In this document: positions 9,000 to 18,264 of the stretch, piece by piece
How positions within the stretch are numbered: position 1 is the first letter of the stretch
Layout: each line of letters opens with the position of its first letter
Assembly: GCA_963708515.1 (NCBI GenBank)
Contig: CAVPSX010000022.1
Coordinates: 1-64,000, forward strand
Reading direction: 5' to 3'
DNA length: 64,000 nt
DNA from: JAPLJM01 sp963708515
GTDB lineage: Bacteria; Desulfobacterota; Syntrophia; Syntrophales; Fen-1087
Program-made: the position numbers and the translations under genes
Notes under the pieces: generated by a model
What the model was told of the DNA's origin: nothing
Databases searched by the model: none
The model's input: only the letters and a program-made list of their open reading frames with translations

Positions 9000-9065
9000 G
9001 CACGCCATCGAGCGGTCTGTATTTTACCGGAATGGATGCAACCCTTGTCAGCCTTCAGAATGAAG

Positions 9066-9223
9066 GCTTTGCATAATCGGTGAAAAATGGTTCGCAAGCG
9101 GCGAATCAAAGATTTTTCGACTTTCCAGAAATTTGACTTAATTATTGATAGCAAACAGGTCTTAGCATTATCATATTTCATGCGAAAAAGATTTTGAGCC
9201 GCGGCTAAGCCACTTTTCAAAGG
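9066..9223 (+). repeat. MITE-like repeat, copy A
   Basis: A 158-bp element with imperfect terminal inverted repeats of about 40 bp: the left end carries TGAAAAATGGTTCGCAAGCG and the right end, inverted, carries the related TGAAAAGTGG...CGCGGCTCAAAATC. The middle is AT-rich and not conserved between copies. The same ends occur at 37637-37795 (inverted), 52937-53094 and 63197-63374. It encodes no protein. It lies directly before the tolC-family gene, so it forms part of that gene's leader. Confidence 0.8.
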
Positions 9224-9233
9224 TTTCAGAATA

Positions 9234-10541
9234 ATGTCTGAAATGAAGCGCTTTTTATGGGTATTCGGCCTGGTCGTACTTCTGGCAAATACTGTTTCTG
9301 CAGAGCCTGCCGGGCCTCTCATCAGCGACGGAGAACACCTGACCCTGGAGCGATGCATCGATATCGCCATCCGGAATCAGCCGGCCATCCTTCAATATCA
9401 ATATAAGGCGCAGGCCAACGAAGCGCTGCTGGGAAAGGCCCGGAGCGCCTATTTTCCCCAGCTTGATCTCACGGCGGGCTACACCCAGTATAATGCCATT
9501 TCCCGGCAGAACGATGCCCACATCCCCATCACGCAATACGGTTACGAAATCGGCAGTAGCAATGTGGCCCTCAAGCAGAAGATTTATGACTTCGGCAAGC
9601 GGGAAGCGAACGTTGATGTTGCCAGTCTCAACAGGCAGGCGGCGCTTTCCGATGTCGAATATCAAATTACAGATGTCGTCAACAGCGTCAAGACGGCCTA
9701 TTACGGCGTATTGGGTGCAAAACACGCGCTGGCCGTCCACAAAGAGGCCCTCGATCAGTATCGAGAACAACTGGAACAGGCCAGGCTTTTTTTTGAATCC
9801 GGGAAGAAACCAAAATACGATGTCACGACGGCGGAAGTCAATCTGAGCAGCGCCGAGGTAAGGCTGATCAGGGCGGAAAACAACCTCGACAGCGCGTGGG
9901 TGCAGTTGAACAACGCCATGGGCTATGACGGATCCGACCGATACACCATCGAGGAGATACCCGCTCCCGGCGTCTATCAGATGGACGAGCAGGCGGCGCT
10001 GGAGCAGGCCTATCGAAAACGGTCCGACTTGCAGTCGTTGATGGTCCAGAAGGCATCGGCCCAACGGGCCCTGGACGCAGTGAAAAAGGATTATTTCCCG
10101 TCCCTGGACGCATCGGCGGGTTATGATGTTGCAGGGAGCCAGACGCCCCTGTCCCAGGGATGGAACGCCGGTGTGGCCCTGACGTGGAATCTCTTCAAGG
10201 GGCTGTCGACAAAAAGCGAAACCGAGGAGGCGGCGGCGAACCTCAGGGTGGTGGAAGCGCGGATCGCCAGCCTGAAGCTGCAGATCAGTCAGGACATTAA
10301 AAGGGCCCTGCTGGACATCAAACAGGCCCGGGAGACGATGGCTAATGCCGATGTTCAGGTGAGGCAGGCGAAGGAGAATCTCGAACTGGCCAGCCTGCGC
10401 TACAACACGGGGCTGGGAACACCGCTTGATGTCACAAACGCCACGGTCTCTTACAGCAATGCGAAACTGACCCGGATCGCAGCCGTCTATTTGTTTTACA
10501 CCGCCGTGGCAAACATCGAAAAATCAATGGGAAACCGATAA
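9234..10541 (+). CDS. TolC family outer-membrane efflux protein
   Basis: A 435-residue outer-membrane factor. The N-terminus MSEMKRFLWVFGLVVLLANTVSA is a signal peptide; an alternative Met is at residue 4. The mature part shows the two internal repeats of OEP/TolC proteins: LERCIDIAIRNQPAI, YDFGKREANVDVASLNRQA, EALDQYREQLEQARLFFESG, then WNLFKGLSTKSETEEAAA and LASLRYNTGLGTPLDVTNA. It should form the trimeric channel-tunnel for the downstream adaptor and RND pump and is the first gene of that operon. Confidence 0.92.
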   Translation: MSEMKRFLWVFGLVVLLANTVSAEPAGPLISDGEHLTLERCIDIAIRNQPAILQYQYKAQANEALLGKARSAYFPQLDLTAGYTQYNAISRQNDAHIPITQYGYEIGSSNVALKQKIYDFGKREANVDVASLNRQAALSDVEYQITDVVNSVKTAYYGVLGAKHALAVHKEALDQYREQLEQARLFFESGKKPKYDVTTAEVNLSSAEVRLIRAENNLDSAWVQLNNAMGYDGSDRYTIEEIPAPGVYQMDEQAALEQAYRKRSDLQSLMVQKASAQRALDAVKKDYFPSLDASAGYDVAGSQTPLSQGWNAGVALTWNLFKGLSTKSETEEAAANLRVVEARIASLKLQISQDIKRALLDIKQARETMANADVQVRQAKENLELASLRYNTGLGTPLDVTNATVSYSNAKLTRIAAVYLFYTAVANIEKSMGNR

Positions 10542-10599
10542 AAAATCTGGAACGGAACACTTTTTCCGTTACAGATCCTTGAAGACAGGAGGGGGTGAC

Positions 10600-11844
10600 T
10601 TGAATATCCATTGTTTTTTACGTCGTAATTTCCATAGAAACGGCAATGCACTGCTTAGGCATCGAGACAAGGATTTCCGGTTTGATCGCTCTAAGATTCT
10701 CTCTGTCTGTTTGTTATGTATTCTAATCTTCACGACCGCCGTCGCGTGTAAGAAGCAAGAGCCACAGACGGCCTTTCCCCCGGCGACGGTGCTTGCCGCC
10801 AAAGCGGTGCAGAAAGACATGCCGGTCGTCGTTCAGGCGATCGGAACGATCGAGGCCTCCCGGTCCGTGAGCATTTATTCCCGGGTCGGCGGCCAGTTGC
10901 TTGCGGTCCATTTTAAAGAGGGGCAGGATGTCCGCGAGGGACAGCCGCTTTTTACCATCGACCCGGCGTCATATCGGGAAAAACTCCGCCAGGCTCAGGG
11001 AAAACTGGCCAGAGACCTTGCCCAGTTCCAGTATAATCAGGAAGAGGCAAAGCGATACGCGTTCCTGTTCGAAAAAGGGGCCGTGGCGAAGTCGGAAGCG
11101 GAGAAGTACCGGACCGATGCGGCCGCCTATGAGGCCGGCGCCAAATCGAGCGAGGCGGAAGTGGAAGACGCCCGTCTGAATCTGGCCTATTGCGACATCA
11201 GGGCACCCTTTACCGGGCGCACAGGGGCCTATGGCGTCAATGCCGGCGTTATTGTCAAGGCAAACGACACGCCGTTGACCACCCTGAACCGGATTGCACC
11301 GGTGTATGCGAGATTCTCCGTTCCCGAAAAGTATCTGTCCGACGTGAAGCGATACCGGGCGGCGGGCGGCGTTCAGGTAAGAGTGAGCCCCTCCTCCGAT
11401 TTCAAGGGAGAGGTCCGAACCGGCAAGCTCGTCTTCATCGATAACAGCGTCGATGTCAATACGGGGATGATCCAGCTCAAAGCCGAATTTCCCAATGCAG
11501 ACCGGTTTCTCTGGCCCGGCCAGTTCGTCAACGTGTTCCTGCAACTGACCGTCCAAAGCGATAGCATCGTCGCCCCGTTGCGGGCCGTCCAGACGGGAGA
11601 GAAAGGCGCCTTTGTGCTGGTCGTCAAGACGGATATGACCGCCGAGATGCGCCCGGTCGTCGTTGACCGGTCGGTGGGTGAGGAATCGGTCATTGCCAAA
11701 GGCCTGGCCGCCGGGGAGACGGTCGTCACGGACGGCCATCTCAAAGTGCGGCCGGGCGGTCGGGTGGAAATCAGAGAGCATCTCGGGGCAAACGCATCAA
11801 AACCGGGCAGTGCCGCCCCGGCGGCGGGGGGCGCAAAGCCGTGA
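10600..11844 (+). CDS. RND efflux periplasmic adaptor (membrane fusion lipoprotein)
   Basis: HlyD/AcrA-type adaptor linking the RND pump to TolC. I chose the TTG at 10600, which is preceded by AGGAGGGGG; another TTG opens the frame at 10579. The hydrophobic segment ILSVCLLCILIFTTAVAC ends in a lipobox-like Cys, so the protein is probably a lipoprotein. Then come the lipoyl half-motif GGQLLAVHFKEGQDVREGQ, an alpha-helical hairpin, the second half (DIRAPFTGRTGAYGVNAG) and the beta-barrel (NGMIQLKAEFPN-like, DGHLKVRPGGRVEI). The stop overlaps the pump start by four bases (GTGA), indicating translational coupling. Confidence 0.92.
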   Translation: MNIHCFLRRNFHRNGNALLRHRDKDFRFDRSKILSVCLLCILIFTTAVACKKQEPQTAFPPATVLAAKAVQKDMPVVVQAIGTIEASRSVSIYSRVGGQLLAVHFKEGQDVREGQPLFTIDPASYREKLRQAQGKLARDLAQFQYNQEEAKRYAFLFEKGAVAKSEAEKYRTDAAAYEAGAKSSEAEVEDARLNLAYCDIRAPFTGRTGAYGVNAGVIVKANDTPLTTLNRIAPVYARFSVPEKYLSDVKRYRAAGGVQVRVSPSSDFKGEVRTGKLVFIDNSVDVNTGMIQLKAEFPNADRFLWPGQFVNVFLQLTVQSDSIVAPLRAVQTGEKGAFVLVVKTDMTAEMRPVVVDRSVGEESVIAKGLAAGETVVTDGHLKVRPGGRVEIREHLGANASKPGSAAPAAGGAKP

Positions 11845-14800
11845 ATATCTCCGCACTGTGGATCCGCCGCCCGGTTATGACGAGCCTCGTCATGGCGAGC
11901 CTCCTCCTTTTTGGTATCATCGGCTACCGGAGTCTCCCCGTCAACGACCTGCCGCAGATGGATTATCCCACCATCCAGGTCTCTGCAGCCCTGCCGGGCG
12001 CCAGCCCGGAAACCATGGCGGCCATCGTCGCCACGCCCCTGGAAAAGAAATTCGCCACGATCCAGGGGATCGAATCCATGAGCTCCACGAGCAGCCAGGG
12101 CTCGACGTCCATCGTGCTGCAGTTTTCCCTGAACCGCAATATCGACGCCGCCGCCCAGGATGTGAATGCCATGATCACCGCGGCCTCGGGCCTTCTGCCT
12201 CCGCTGCCCGCGCCGCCCACCTACCAGAAAGCCAACCCTGCGGAGCAGCCCATCATGTATTTCGCCATGATCGGGGATACTATTCGGGAAACGACCATGT
12301 ACGAATACGTGGACACGGTCATCTCCCCGAACCTCTCCACGATCAAGGGGGTCTCCGAGGTCATCAAGTACGGGAAAAAGTACGCCGTCCGGATCCAGGT
12401 CAATCCCCACAGCCTGTCGAACAAGGGCATCGGCATCAATGAGCTCGCCGGCGCGATCAGTTCCGGTAATGCCAACATCCCCGGCGGCTCTCTGGACGGC
12501 CCCTATCAATCCTACGCCATTGATCCACAGGGACAGTTAAAAAAAGGGGCTGACTACAATCCCCTGATCATCGCCTATCAGAAGGGCTACCCCGTCCGGA
12601 TCCGGGATGTGGGACAGGCCATCGACAGCACCGACAGCAGGAAATCGACCGTCTGGTATGTGGACGACGCCTATTCTGCGCAGACCGTCATCTTTGCCGT
12701 CCGCAAGCAGCCCGGGGCGAATGCCGTCGAGGTGGCCGACCAGATCAAAGCCCTTATGCCGACCCTTACGGAGCAGATTCCAAAGGGCATCGAAGTCCGG
12801 ATGATGTTTGACCAGACGGACTTCATCAAGGAATCCATCAACGATGTTCAGTTCACGCTGCTGCTGACGATCGGTCTTGTTATCATCGTCATCTTCCTCT
12901 TTCTGCGGTCCCTGAGGCCGACGATCATACCGAGCATCGCCGTCCCGCTGTCGCTCGTAGCCACATTCGCCGTCATGTATCTTTGCGGCTACAGCCTCAA
13001 CAACATCTCCATGATGGCTCTCGTTCTTTCCGTGGGCTTTGTCGTGGACGATGCCATCGTCATGATGGAAAACATCATCCGGCGCATGGAGCTGGGAGAA
13101 GACGCCATGACGGCCTCCCTCGTGGGCTCCCGGGAGATCGGCTTTACCATCCTGTCCATGACCGTTTCGCTCGTGGTCGTCTTCATCCCCGTCTTGTTCC
13201 TGGGGGGGATTGTGGGCCGGATTCTCCATGAATTCGCCGTCAGCATCGGCTCCGCGATCCTCATCTCCGGGTTCATCTCGCTGACCCTGACACCCATGAT
13301 GTGCAGCCGCTTTCTCAAGCATAAGGACGATCAGCGGCATGGCCGCCTCTATCTGGCTTCCGAACGCGTCTTTGTGGCCATGCTTTCCTTTTATAACCGG
13401 ACTCTGGCGCATGTCCTGCAACACCGTTTCGCGGCGATGTTTTTTACCGCCGCCGTCATGGCGGCTTCTGTTTATCTGTTCACGTCGGCGCCGAAAGGCT
13501 TCATCCCCAGCGAGGACCGGAATTTCTTCATCTTGTACACCATGGCGGCGGACAGCATTTCCTATGACGACATGGCCGCCCATCAGGAGGCGCTCAATAA
13601 AATTGTCATCGACGACCCCGATGTGGACATGCTCGTTTCCGTATCTGCGGTTCCTCATAACAATTCGGGGTTCATCTTTGCCCGCTGTATCGAAAACAAA
13701 AAGCGCAAGCGCCACATCGACCGCATCATCGGGGAACTCAGGGGGCCCATTAACAGCATCCCGGGACTGATGGCCTTTCCCATGAACCCTCCCCCCATTG
13801 AGATCGGCGGCAAGCAGTCCAATGCGCTCTACCAGTTCGTGCTGAAGGGCGATGACCTGCAGGGCCTCTACACATCCGGCAAGGATTTCGAGCAGCGGGT
13901 CCGGCAGATCCCGGGCATGACCGACGTGAGCAGCGATCTGAACTTCCGTAGCCTCAAGATGGAGATTGCCGTCGATCGCGACAAGGCGTCCGCGCTTGGC
14001 CTGACGGCCCAGCAGATTGAAAACGCATTGAGCTACGCCTTCAGCGGCGGCCGGGTCAGCACGATCTACGGCGCCGTAAGCCAGTACGACGTCATTCTGG
14101 AGCTCGAAGAGCAGTATTCGGACTATCCCGACAGCCTCGAGCTTGTGTTCATCAAGTCTTCAACGGGGAAACTGGTCCCCCTGAGCACCGTCGCCTCGGT
14201 GAAAACGACCCTCGGACCGCTGACGGTCAATCACCTGGGGCAGCGCCCGGCGGCAACGGTATCGTTCAATCTCAAGCCCGGTTATTCCATCGGGGATGCC
14301 ACCCGTCAGATCCAGGACCTCGCCGGCAAGGTCCTGCCGGCGAGCATCTCGACGAGCTTTGAAGGCGCCGCGCAGGCATTCCAGTCTTCCTTTGCCAGTC
14401 TCGGATTCCTGTTGTTTATCACGGTGCTGGTCATATACATGGTCCTCGGCGTCCTCTACGAGAGCTTCATCCATCCCCTTACGATCCTCTCTGCCCTGCC
14501 CCTGGCGGGTTTCGGCGCCCTACTCGCCCTGAAAATCTTCGGCATGGAGCTCGATCTGTACGCCTTTGTGGGCATCATCATGCTCGTGGGGCTCGTGAAG
14601 AAAAACGGCATTATGATGATCGACTTTGCCCTCGAAACGGAAAAGACCGAGGGAAAAACCGCCGAGGCGTCCATCCATCATGCCTGCATGGTGCGTTTCC
14701 GCCCCATCATGATGACCACGATGGCCGCCCTTTTCGGAACCTTGCCCATCGCCCTGGGGCTCGGGGCCGGCGGCGAATCCCGGCAGCCGCTCGGCGTGGC

Positions 14801-14939
14801 CGTCGTCGGCGGCCTGCTGTTTTCTCAGATTCTGACGCTCTATGTGACCCCTGTTTTCTATGTCTATCTGGACAACTTCAGCCATTGGCTCAAAGAGAGA
14901 AGGGGCGGCGATCTGCAGTCGCCGAATACATCATCATAA
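11841..14939 (+). CDS. RND family efflux pump permease (AcrB/MexB type)
   Basis: A 1032-residue inner-membrane proton/drug antiporter of the hydrophobe/amphiphile efflux family. The GTG start overlaps the adaptor stop. Visible are helix 1 (SLVMASLLLFGIIGYRSLP), PTIQVSAALPGASPE, the helix-4 proton-relay pair in GFVVDDAIVMMENI, the helix-10 Lys in GLVKKNGIMMIDFA and RPIMMTTMAALFGTLPIAL. Two large periplasmic loops and ~12 membrane helices are as expected. With the TolC protein and adaptor it forms a complete tripartite pump. Substrates cannot be inferred; no regulator is adjacent. Confidence 0.95.
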   Translation: MNISALWIRRPVMTSLVMASLLLFGIIGYRSLPVNDLPQMDYPTIQVSAALPGASPETMAAIVATPLEKKFATIQGIESMSSTSSQGSTSIVLQFSLNRNIDAAAQDVNAMITAASGLLPPLPAPPTYQKANPAEQPIMYFAMIGDTIRETTMYEYVDTVISPNLSTIKGVSEVIKYGKKYAVRIQVNPHSLSNKGIGINELAGAISSGNANIPGGSLDGPYQSYAIDPQGQLKKGADYNPLIIAYQKGYPVRIRDVGQAIDSTDSRKSTVWYVDDAYSAQTVIFAVRKQPGANAVEVADQIKALMPTLTEQIPKGIEVRMMFDQTDFIKESINDVQFTLLLTIGLVIIVIFLFLRSLRPTIIPSIAVPLSLVATFAVMYLCGYSLNNISMMALVLSVGFVVDDAIVMMENIIRRMELGEDAMTASLVGSREIGFTILSMTVSLVVVFIPVLFLGGIVGRILHEFAVSIGSAILISGFISLTLTPMMCSRFLKHKDDQRHGRLYLASERVFVAMLSFYNRTLAHVLQHRFAAMFFTAAVMAASVYLFTSAPKGFIPSEDRNFFILYTMAADSISYDDMAAHQEALNKIVIDDPDVDMLVSVSAVPHNNSGFIFARCIENKKRKRHIDRIIGELRGPINSIPGLMAFPMNPPPIEIGGKQSNALYQFVLKGDDLQGLYTSGKDFEQRVRQIPGMTDVSSDLNFRSLKMEIAVDRDKASALGLTAQQIENALSYAFSGGRVSTIYGAVSQYDVILELEEQYSDYPDSLELVFIKSSTGKLVPLSTVASVKTTLGPLTVNHLGQRPAATVSFNLKPGYSIGDATRQIQDLAGKVLPASISTSFEGAAQAFQSSFASLGFLLFITVLVIYMVLGVLYESFIHPLTILSALPLAGFGALLALKIFGMELDLYAFVGIIMLVGLVKKNGIMMIDFALETEKTEGKTAEASIHHACMVRFRPIMMTTMAALFGTLPIALGLGAGGESRQPLGVAVVGGLLFSQILTLYVTPVFYVYLDNFSHWLKERRGGDLQSPNTSS

Positions 14940-14942
14940 AGA

Positions 14943-15000
14943 GGGAATTGGGGACGGGTTCACATTTTTGAAGTAGAGTATGAACCCGCTCCCATTCCCC
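14943..15000 (+). terminator. Imperfect inverted repeat after the RND operon
   Basis: GGGAATTGGGGACGGGTTCA (14943-14962) pairs imperfectly with TGAACCCGCTCCCATTCCCC (14981-15000). It could terminate the efflux operon, although there is no clear T-run, and it resembles the GGGGACxG...CxGTCCCC palindromes common in this lineage (another is at 52872). Confidence 0.4.
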
Positions 15001-15014
15001 TATAAGGAGATGCC

Positions 15015-15314
15015 ATGTTCAAGGAAACCGCACTGACCTGGATTGCCGAGATGGAAGAGGCAGGCAGGATCAGCGGCCTCGATGCCGCCGGCCGCGACAA
15101 GCTGGCCGATGATTATGCTGTGAAACTGGAAACATACTTCAATGAAGCAGTCGCCCACCAGTTGAAACCGCTGGGCAAGGACGCCGAATTCGAGCGCATG
15201 CTGCTGTATGACAGCCAGTACACCCATAAATATCTGAACCAGACGATTCCCAGTTATTACGGGTTCCGGGCCGAAGTCTTCGCGAAGGCCCGGAAAACGA
15301 TTACAGGCGAATAG
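15015..15314 (+). CDS. Hypothetical protein, 99 residues
   Basis: A small acidic soluble protein with a good ribosome site (AAGGAG, 15004-15009) before the ATG. It is mostly predicted helix (WIAEMEEAGRI, DDYAVKLETYFNEAV) with a Tyr-rich C-terminal part (LLYDSQYTHKYLNQTIPSYYGF). I do not recognise a family. The next gene, an MBL hydrolase, starts 10 bases after the stop, so the two are probably cotranscribed. Confidence 0.7.
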   Translation: MFKETALTWIAEMEEAGRISGLDAAGRDKLADDYAVKLETYFNEAVAHQLKPLGKDAEFERMLLYDSQYTHKYLNQTIPSYYGFRAEVFAKARKTITGE

Positions 15315-15323
15315 GGGGGCGCT

Positions 15324-16073
15324 TTGAAAGTCATCTTTTTAGGAACGAACGGCTGGTATGATACGCCCACCGGCAACACCATCTGCACGCTGATCCGGGC
15401 CGAACATCAGGACATCATCCTCGATGCGGGGAGCGGATTCTACAAAATCGACCGCTATGTCCCAGTGGGCGACGAAAAACCGGTCACGCTGCTACTGAGC
15501 CATTTTCATCTGGACCATATCTACGGCCTGCACATACTCGTCAAATGCCGCTTTACAAACGGCCTCACCCTTTGCGGGCCGCCCGGAGCAAGGCAGATTA
15601 TCGACACCATCGTCAACAGCCCCTTCACGGTGAGCCTGGATCGGCTTCCCTTTACAACGAAGGTTCTGGAAGTTCCCAAAGAGGCCGGCCGCCTGCCCTT
15701 CCCCCTGGACGCGAAGCCCTTGTTCCATAGCGACTTAACACTGGGCTACCGCATCCGCATCGACGGTAAAATCATCGCCTATTGCCCGGACACCGGTTAC
15801 TGCGAAAACGCCGTGGCACTGGGACGAAACGCCGATCTGCTCATCACAGAATGCGCCTACAAGAGCGACGAAGCTGATGAAAGCTGGCCCCATCTAAATC
15901 CCGAAACGGCGGCCCGCATCGCCCTCGAGGCGGGCGCCAAAAGGTTGATCCTGACGCATTTTGCCGCCGGCACCTATCTAACCCTGGCAGAGCGAAGCGT
16001 ATCCGAAGCGGCAGCGCAAAAAATATTCCCCGATACCCTCGCCGCCATGGATGATCTGGCGGTGGATGTGTAA
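15324..16073 (+). CDS. MBL-fold metallo-hydrolase (RNase Z-like)
   Basis: A 249-residue metallo-beta-lactamase-fold protein starting at a TTG preceded by a run of G at 15313-15318. It opens with FLGTNGWYDTPTGN and has IILDAGSG, the metal-binding SHFHLDH motif (~residue 59), CPDTGY, the acidic ITECAY and a late LILTHFAAG His. This matches the RNase Z/ElaC-like or phosphodiesterase branch of the fold. Catalysis on RNA or another phosphodiester is possible, but the substrate is not determinable. Read with the preceding small gene. Confidence 0.85.
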   Translation: MKVIFLGTNGWYDTPTGNTICTLIRAEHQDIILDAGSGFYKIDRYVPVGDEKPVTLLLSHFHLDHIYGLHILVKCRFTNGLTLCGPPGARQIIDTIVNSPFTVSLDRLPFTTKVLEVPKEAGRLPFPLDAKPLFHSDLTLGYRIRIDGKIIAYCPDTGYCENAVALGRNADLLITECAYKSDEADESWPHLNPETAARIALEAGAKRLILTHFAAGTYLTLAERSVSEAAAQKIFPDTLAAMDDLAVDV

Positions 16074-16077
16074 AGAG

Positions 16078-16096
16078 GTTCATCCGGTTGATGCGT
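16078..16096 (+). repeat. 19-bp direct repeat flanking the DUF362 gene, left copy
   Basis: GTTCATCCGGTTGATGCGT here recurs exactly at 17501-17519; one base further on, CTTC is also shared. The pair brackets the DUF362 gene, 1423 bases apart, and may mark a duplication or insertion event. Confidence 0.65.
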
Positions 16097-16222
16097 ACTT
16101 CCTCCACAAAAGGTCAGACTCAACGAAAAGGCAGGATTTCAAGTCGTTATAAATAATGTGATTCTCAAGATAGTTATTATATGGATGACCAGTTAGGGTC
16201 AAATAAACAAAGAAAGACGCTT

Positions 16223-17422
16223 ATGAAGCGAAGAGAATTTATGAGAGCGACAGTAGGGGCATCGGTATTGGCATTGTGCCCGTTTACAGGCAGATCAGGG
16301 GCATCCCCGATTCCCGTCAAGGCAAGGCAACTTACACCGGGTTCTCAGGCCAAAGTTTTTCTGGCAGGGGTTAGCAAGGGAACTCCCGAAGAAGGTATAA
16401 AACTAGCGGTCCGTAATGCAGCCGAGGCGGCAACCGACTTTTCATGGCTGTCCAAAGGTGATGCCGTGTTTATAAAACCGGTCAACAATTCAGGCAACCC
16501 CTATCCGGCCACCACCAGCGCGACGGCCATTACCGCCATGGTTGAAGTCCTCAAAGAAAAGGGGGCGCGAAGGGTGATCGTGGGGGACATGTCTGGGGTC
16601 CAGTACCTGCGGTTCTCACCGACATCACTTTCCGGAAGCTCTCGCGCGTTGATGGCGTCATCAGGCGTGGCCAAGGCTGTTCAGGCCTCCGGGGCTGAAA
16701 TACATTGCTTCGAAGAAGGCGGGTGGGATGCCTTTTATGAGGACTGGCCAATGGCCGGATCAAACTGGAAACACGGCCTGATGATGCCGAATATCCTCAA
16801 GGAGGTCCAGCACATCATCCTTATGCCCCGCTGTTCCCGGCATGTATTGGCAGGGAGCTCGCTGGGCCTGAAGGCCGCGGTGGGCTACTGGCGCCATGAT
16901 ACACGCCTGGAATACCACCGGGATGCTGCCACTCTGCAGGAGAAGACAGCCGAGGGCAATACTGTTACAACCCTGAGAACAAAGCAGCGCCTCGTTATAT
17001 CGGCGGCAGACAAGCTACTCACTACCTTTGGCCCGGATAAGGGGTATGTCTTCGAACCCAATAACGGCCTGATCATCGCCTCTGGTTCGGTGGTGGCCCA
17101 CGATATGGTCTCGCTGGCCTGGCTCTTGGAGAACCGGCGCATTATTCCTGTTTCGGAAAGGGATGGTTTTATAGATACGAGCAAGGTAGTTCCTATGATC
17201 GCCAATCACATGGTAACCAGTTGGCTGGGTGGATGGGGACAGGCCCTGGCATCTGAAACGATGACAAAAAACAGCCTCAACACCATCTGGGATGATAGGG
17301 TCCTCACCCATAGCTATTATATTTTCGGAGGAGTTCCTGCTATCCTGCTGGAGTCTGCCAACAACGCACTCCCAGAAGCCGTGAAGAACTGCCTTGGCAG
17401 GATGACGGCATTCCCGGCCTGA
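16223..17422 (+). CDS. DUF362 domain protein with Tat signal
   Basis: About 399 residues from the ATG at 16223. The N-terminus MKRREFMRATVGASVLAL is a twin-arginine signal (RREFMR), so the folded protein, perhaps with a cofactor, is exported. The body matches DUF362: VFLAGVSKGTPEEGIKLAVR, GDAVFIKPVNNSGNPYPATT, GARRVIVGDMSG, IILMPRCSRHVLAG and LKAAVGYWRH. Function of the family is unclear; no extra ferredoxin domain is present here. The gene stands alone between two copies of a 19-bp direct repeat, which suggests it may have arrived as a unit. Confidence 0.85.
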   Translation: MKRREFMRATVGASVLALCPFTGRSGASPIPVKARQLTPGSQAKVFLAGVSKGTPEEGIKLAVRNAAEAATDFSWLSKGDAVFIKPVNNSGNPYPATTSATAITAMVEVLKEKGARRVIVGDMSGVQYLRFSPTSLSGSSRALMASSGVAKAVQASGAEIHCFEEGGWDAFYEDWPMAGSNWKHGLMMPNILKEVQHIILMPRCSRHVLAGSSLGLKAAVGYWRHDTRLEYHRDAATLQEKTAEGNTVTTLRTKQRLVISAADKLLTTFGPDKGYVFEPNNGLIIASGSVVAHDMVSLAWLLENRRIIPVSERDGFIDTSKVVPMIANHMVTSWLGGWGQALASETMTKNSLNTIWDDRVLTHSYYIFGGVPAILLESANNALPEAVKNCLGRMTAFPA

Positions 17423-17500
17423 CCCGAAGAGTTCCTTTCTTGTCTTTATAGGGAGAGGTTGGCTTTCATCTTTGGCTGAGGGAAAGCGAAACAAAATTAA

Positions 17501-17519
17501 GTTCATCCGGTTGATGCGT
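17501..17519 (+). repeat. 19-bp direct repeat flanking the DUF362 gene, right copy
   Basis: Exact second copy of the sequence at 16078-16096. It is followed by a short perfect palindrome (GACAATTGTC, near 17549). The rest of 17423-17677 holds only the promoter of the next gene. Confidence 0.65.
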
Positions 17520-17598
17520 GCTTCATGTCACAAAGCAGTCTGACTTTTTGACAATTGTCCCTTCTTTCAATTGTAATCAACAGTTAGTAATTATGCCG

Positions 17599-17627
17599 TT
17601 GACACTCAAAATCCTTCTTCATATACT
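17599..17627 (+). promoter_or_regulatory. Sigma-70 promoter for the small membrane protein gene
   Basis: A perfect TTGACA at 17599-17604 and TATACT at 17622-17627 with the optimal 17-base spacer. The start codon at 17678 is ~50 bases downstream, so this small gene should have its own transcript. Confidence 0.7.
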
Positions 17628-17677
17628 CCAAACACGAAGCTGAATCCTTTCGGGTTCTCAAAGGAAATTTAAATAAT

Positions 17678-18007
17678 ATGCCTGTTTATTTGCAAATATT
17701 TCTGCTGCTTGCCGTCTTTGTTGTTTTTGTCGTGATAGCCATATTTGTAGGCGGCTTGGTCGTGCGACGGGTGTGCTTCAAGATTATCGCTGAAATGGAA
17801 GATGCCAAAGCCTTAAGCATGGCTCAGGCGATCAATCTCCAGGATGAACGGAAAAATTTCTTTCGCGTGGGTACGGGCAATGTACGTCCCAAAGCGCTCA
17901 ATATCCTGATCGCCGACAAAATAGTCATAAAAACAGACAGTGGCAAATATTATCTGGACAAGGACAAGCTGGCCCAAGTGAAAGCTCAATTAAAAACTGA
18001 TTTCTAA
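17678..18007 (+). CDS. Small membrane-anchored hypothetical protein, 109 residues
   Basis: A single N-terminal membrane helix (roughly residues 5-27, LQIFLLLAVFVVFVVIAIFV) is followed by a basic stop-transfer segment (VVRRVCF) and a cytoplasmic domain containing RPKALNILIADKIVIKTDSGKYYLDKDKL. That last part resembles a short winged-helix-like wing seen in uncharacterised membrane proteins, but I cannot assign a family. It has a strong promoter at 17599-17627 and no close partner gene. Confidence 0.7.
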   Translation: MPVYLQIFLLLAVFVVFVVIAIFVGGLVVRRVCFKIIAEMEDAKALSMAQAINLQDERKNFFRVGTGNVRPKALNILIADKIVIKTDSGKYYLDKDKLAQVKAQLKTDF

Positions 18008-18094
18008 ATTGAGCCTCTCCCGAAAAACTGGACAAAACAATAAGCCCTGGCCTCCAAATCGGAAATAACAATTGATATTGCGCGGGACTCAGGG

Positions 18095-18250
18095 ATGATC
18101 ATGACACGGACTGCTACCTGTACTGACCAGATATTGTTGAAGAAAATATTTGAGTATAGAAAAAGATTTGAAGACAAAGCAGCTAAGAAATTAGCTAAAA
18201 CTGCTAAAAGGAAACGAACCAAAGATTCCCACCTTCAGAAGAAATCTTAA
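18095..18250 (+). CDS. Possible small basic protein, 51 residues
   Basis: An ATG at 18095 (second Met at 18101) opens a 51-codon frame ending at 18250. The product is Lys/Arg-rich (FEYRKRFEDKAAKKLAKTAKRK). Only a weak AGGG precedes it and nothing resembles a known family, so it may be chance. The remainder of the gap between 18007 and rtcB shows nothing else. Confidence 0.25.
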   Translation: MIMTRTATCTDQILLKKIFEYRKRFEDKAAKKLAKTAKRKRTKDSHLQKKS

Positions 18251-18264
18251 AATGTCAGTAATTT

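Noticed and set aside
11963..12478. Long antisense frames within the RND pump, gyrase and other genes
   Set aside because: They are by-products of high-GC codon usage; none carries a plausible domain or ribosome site.
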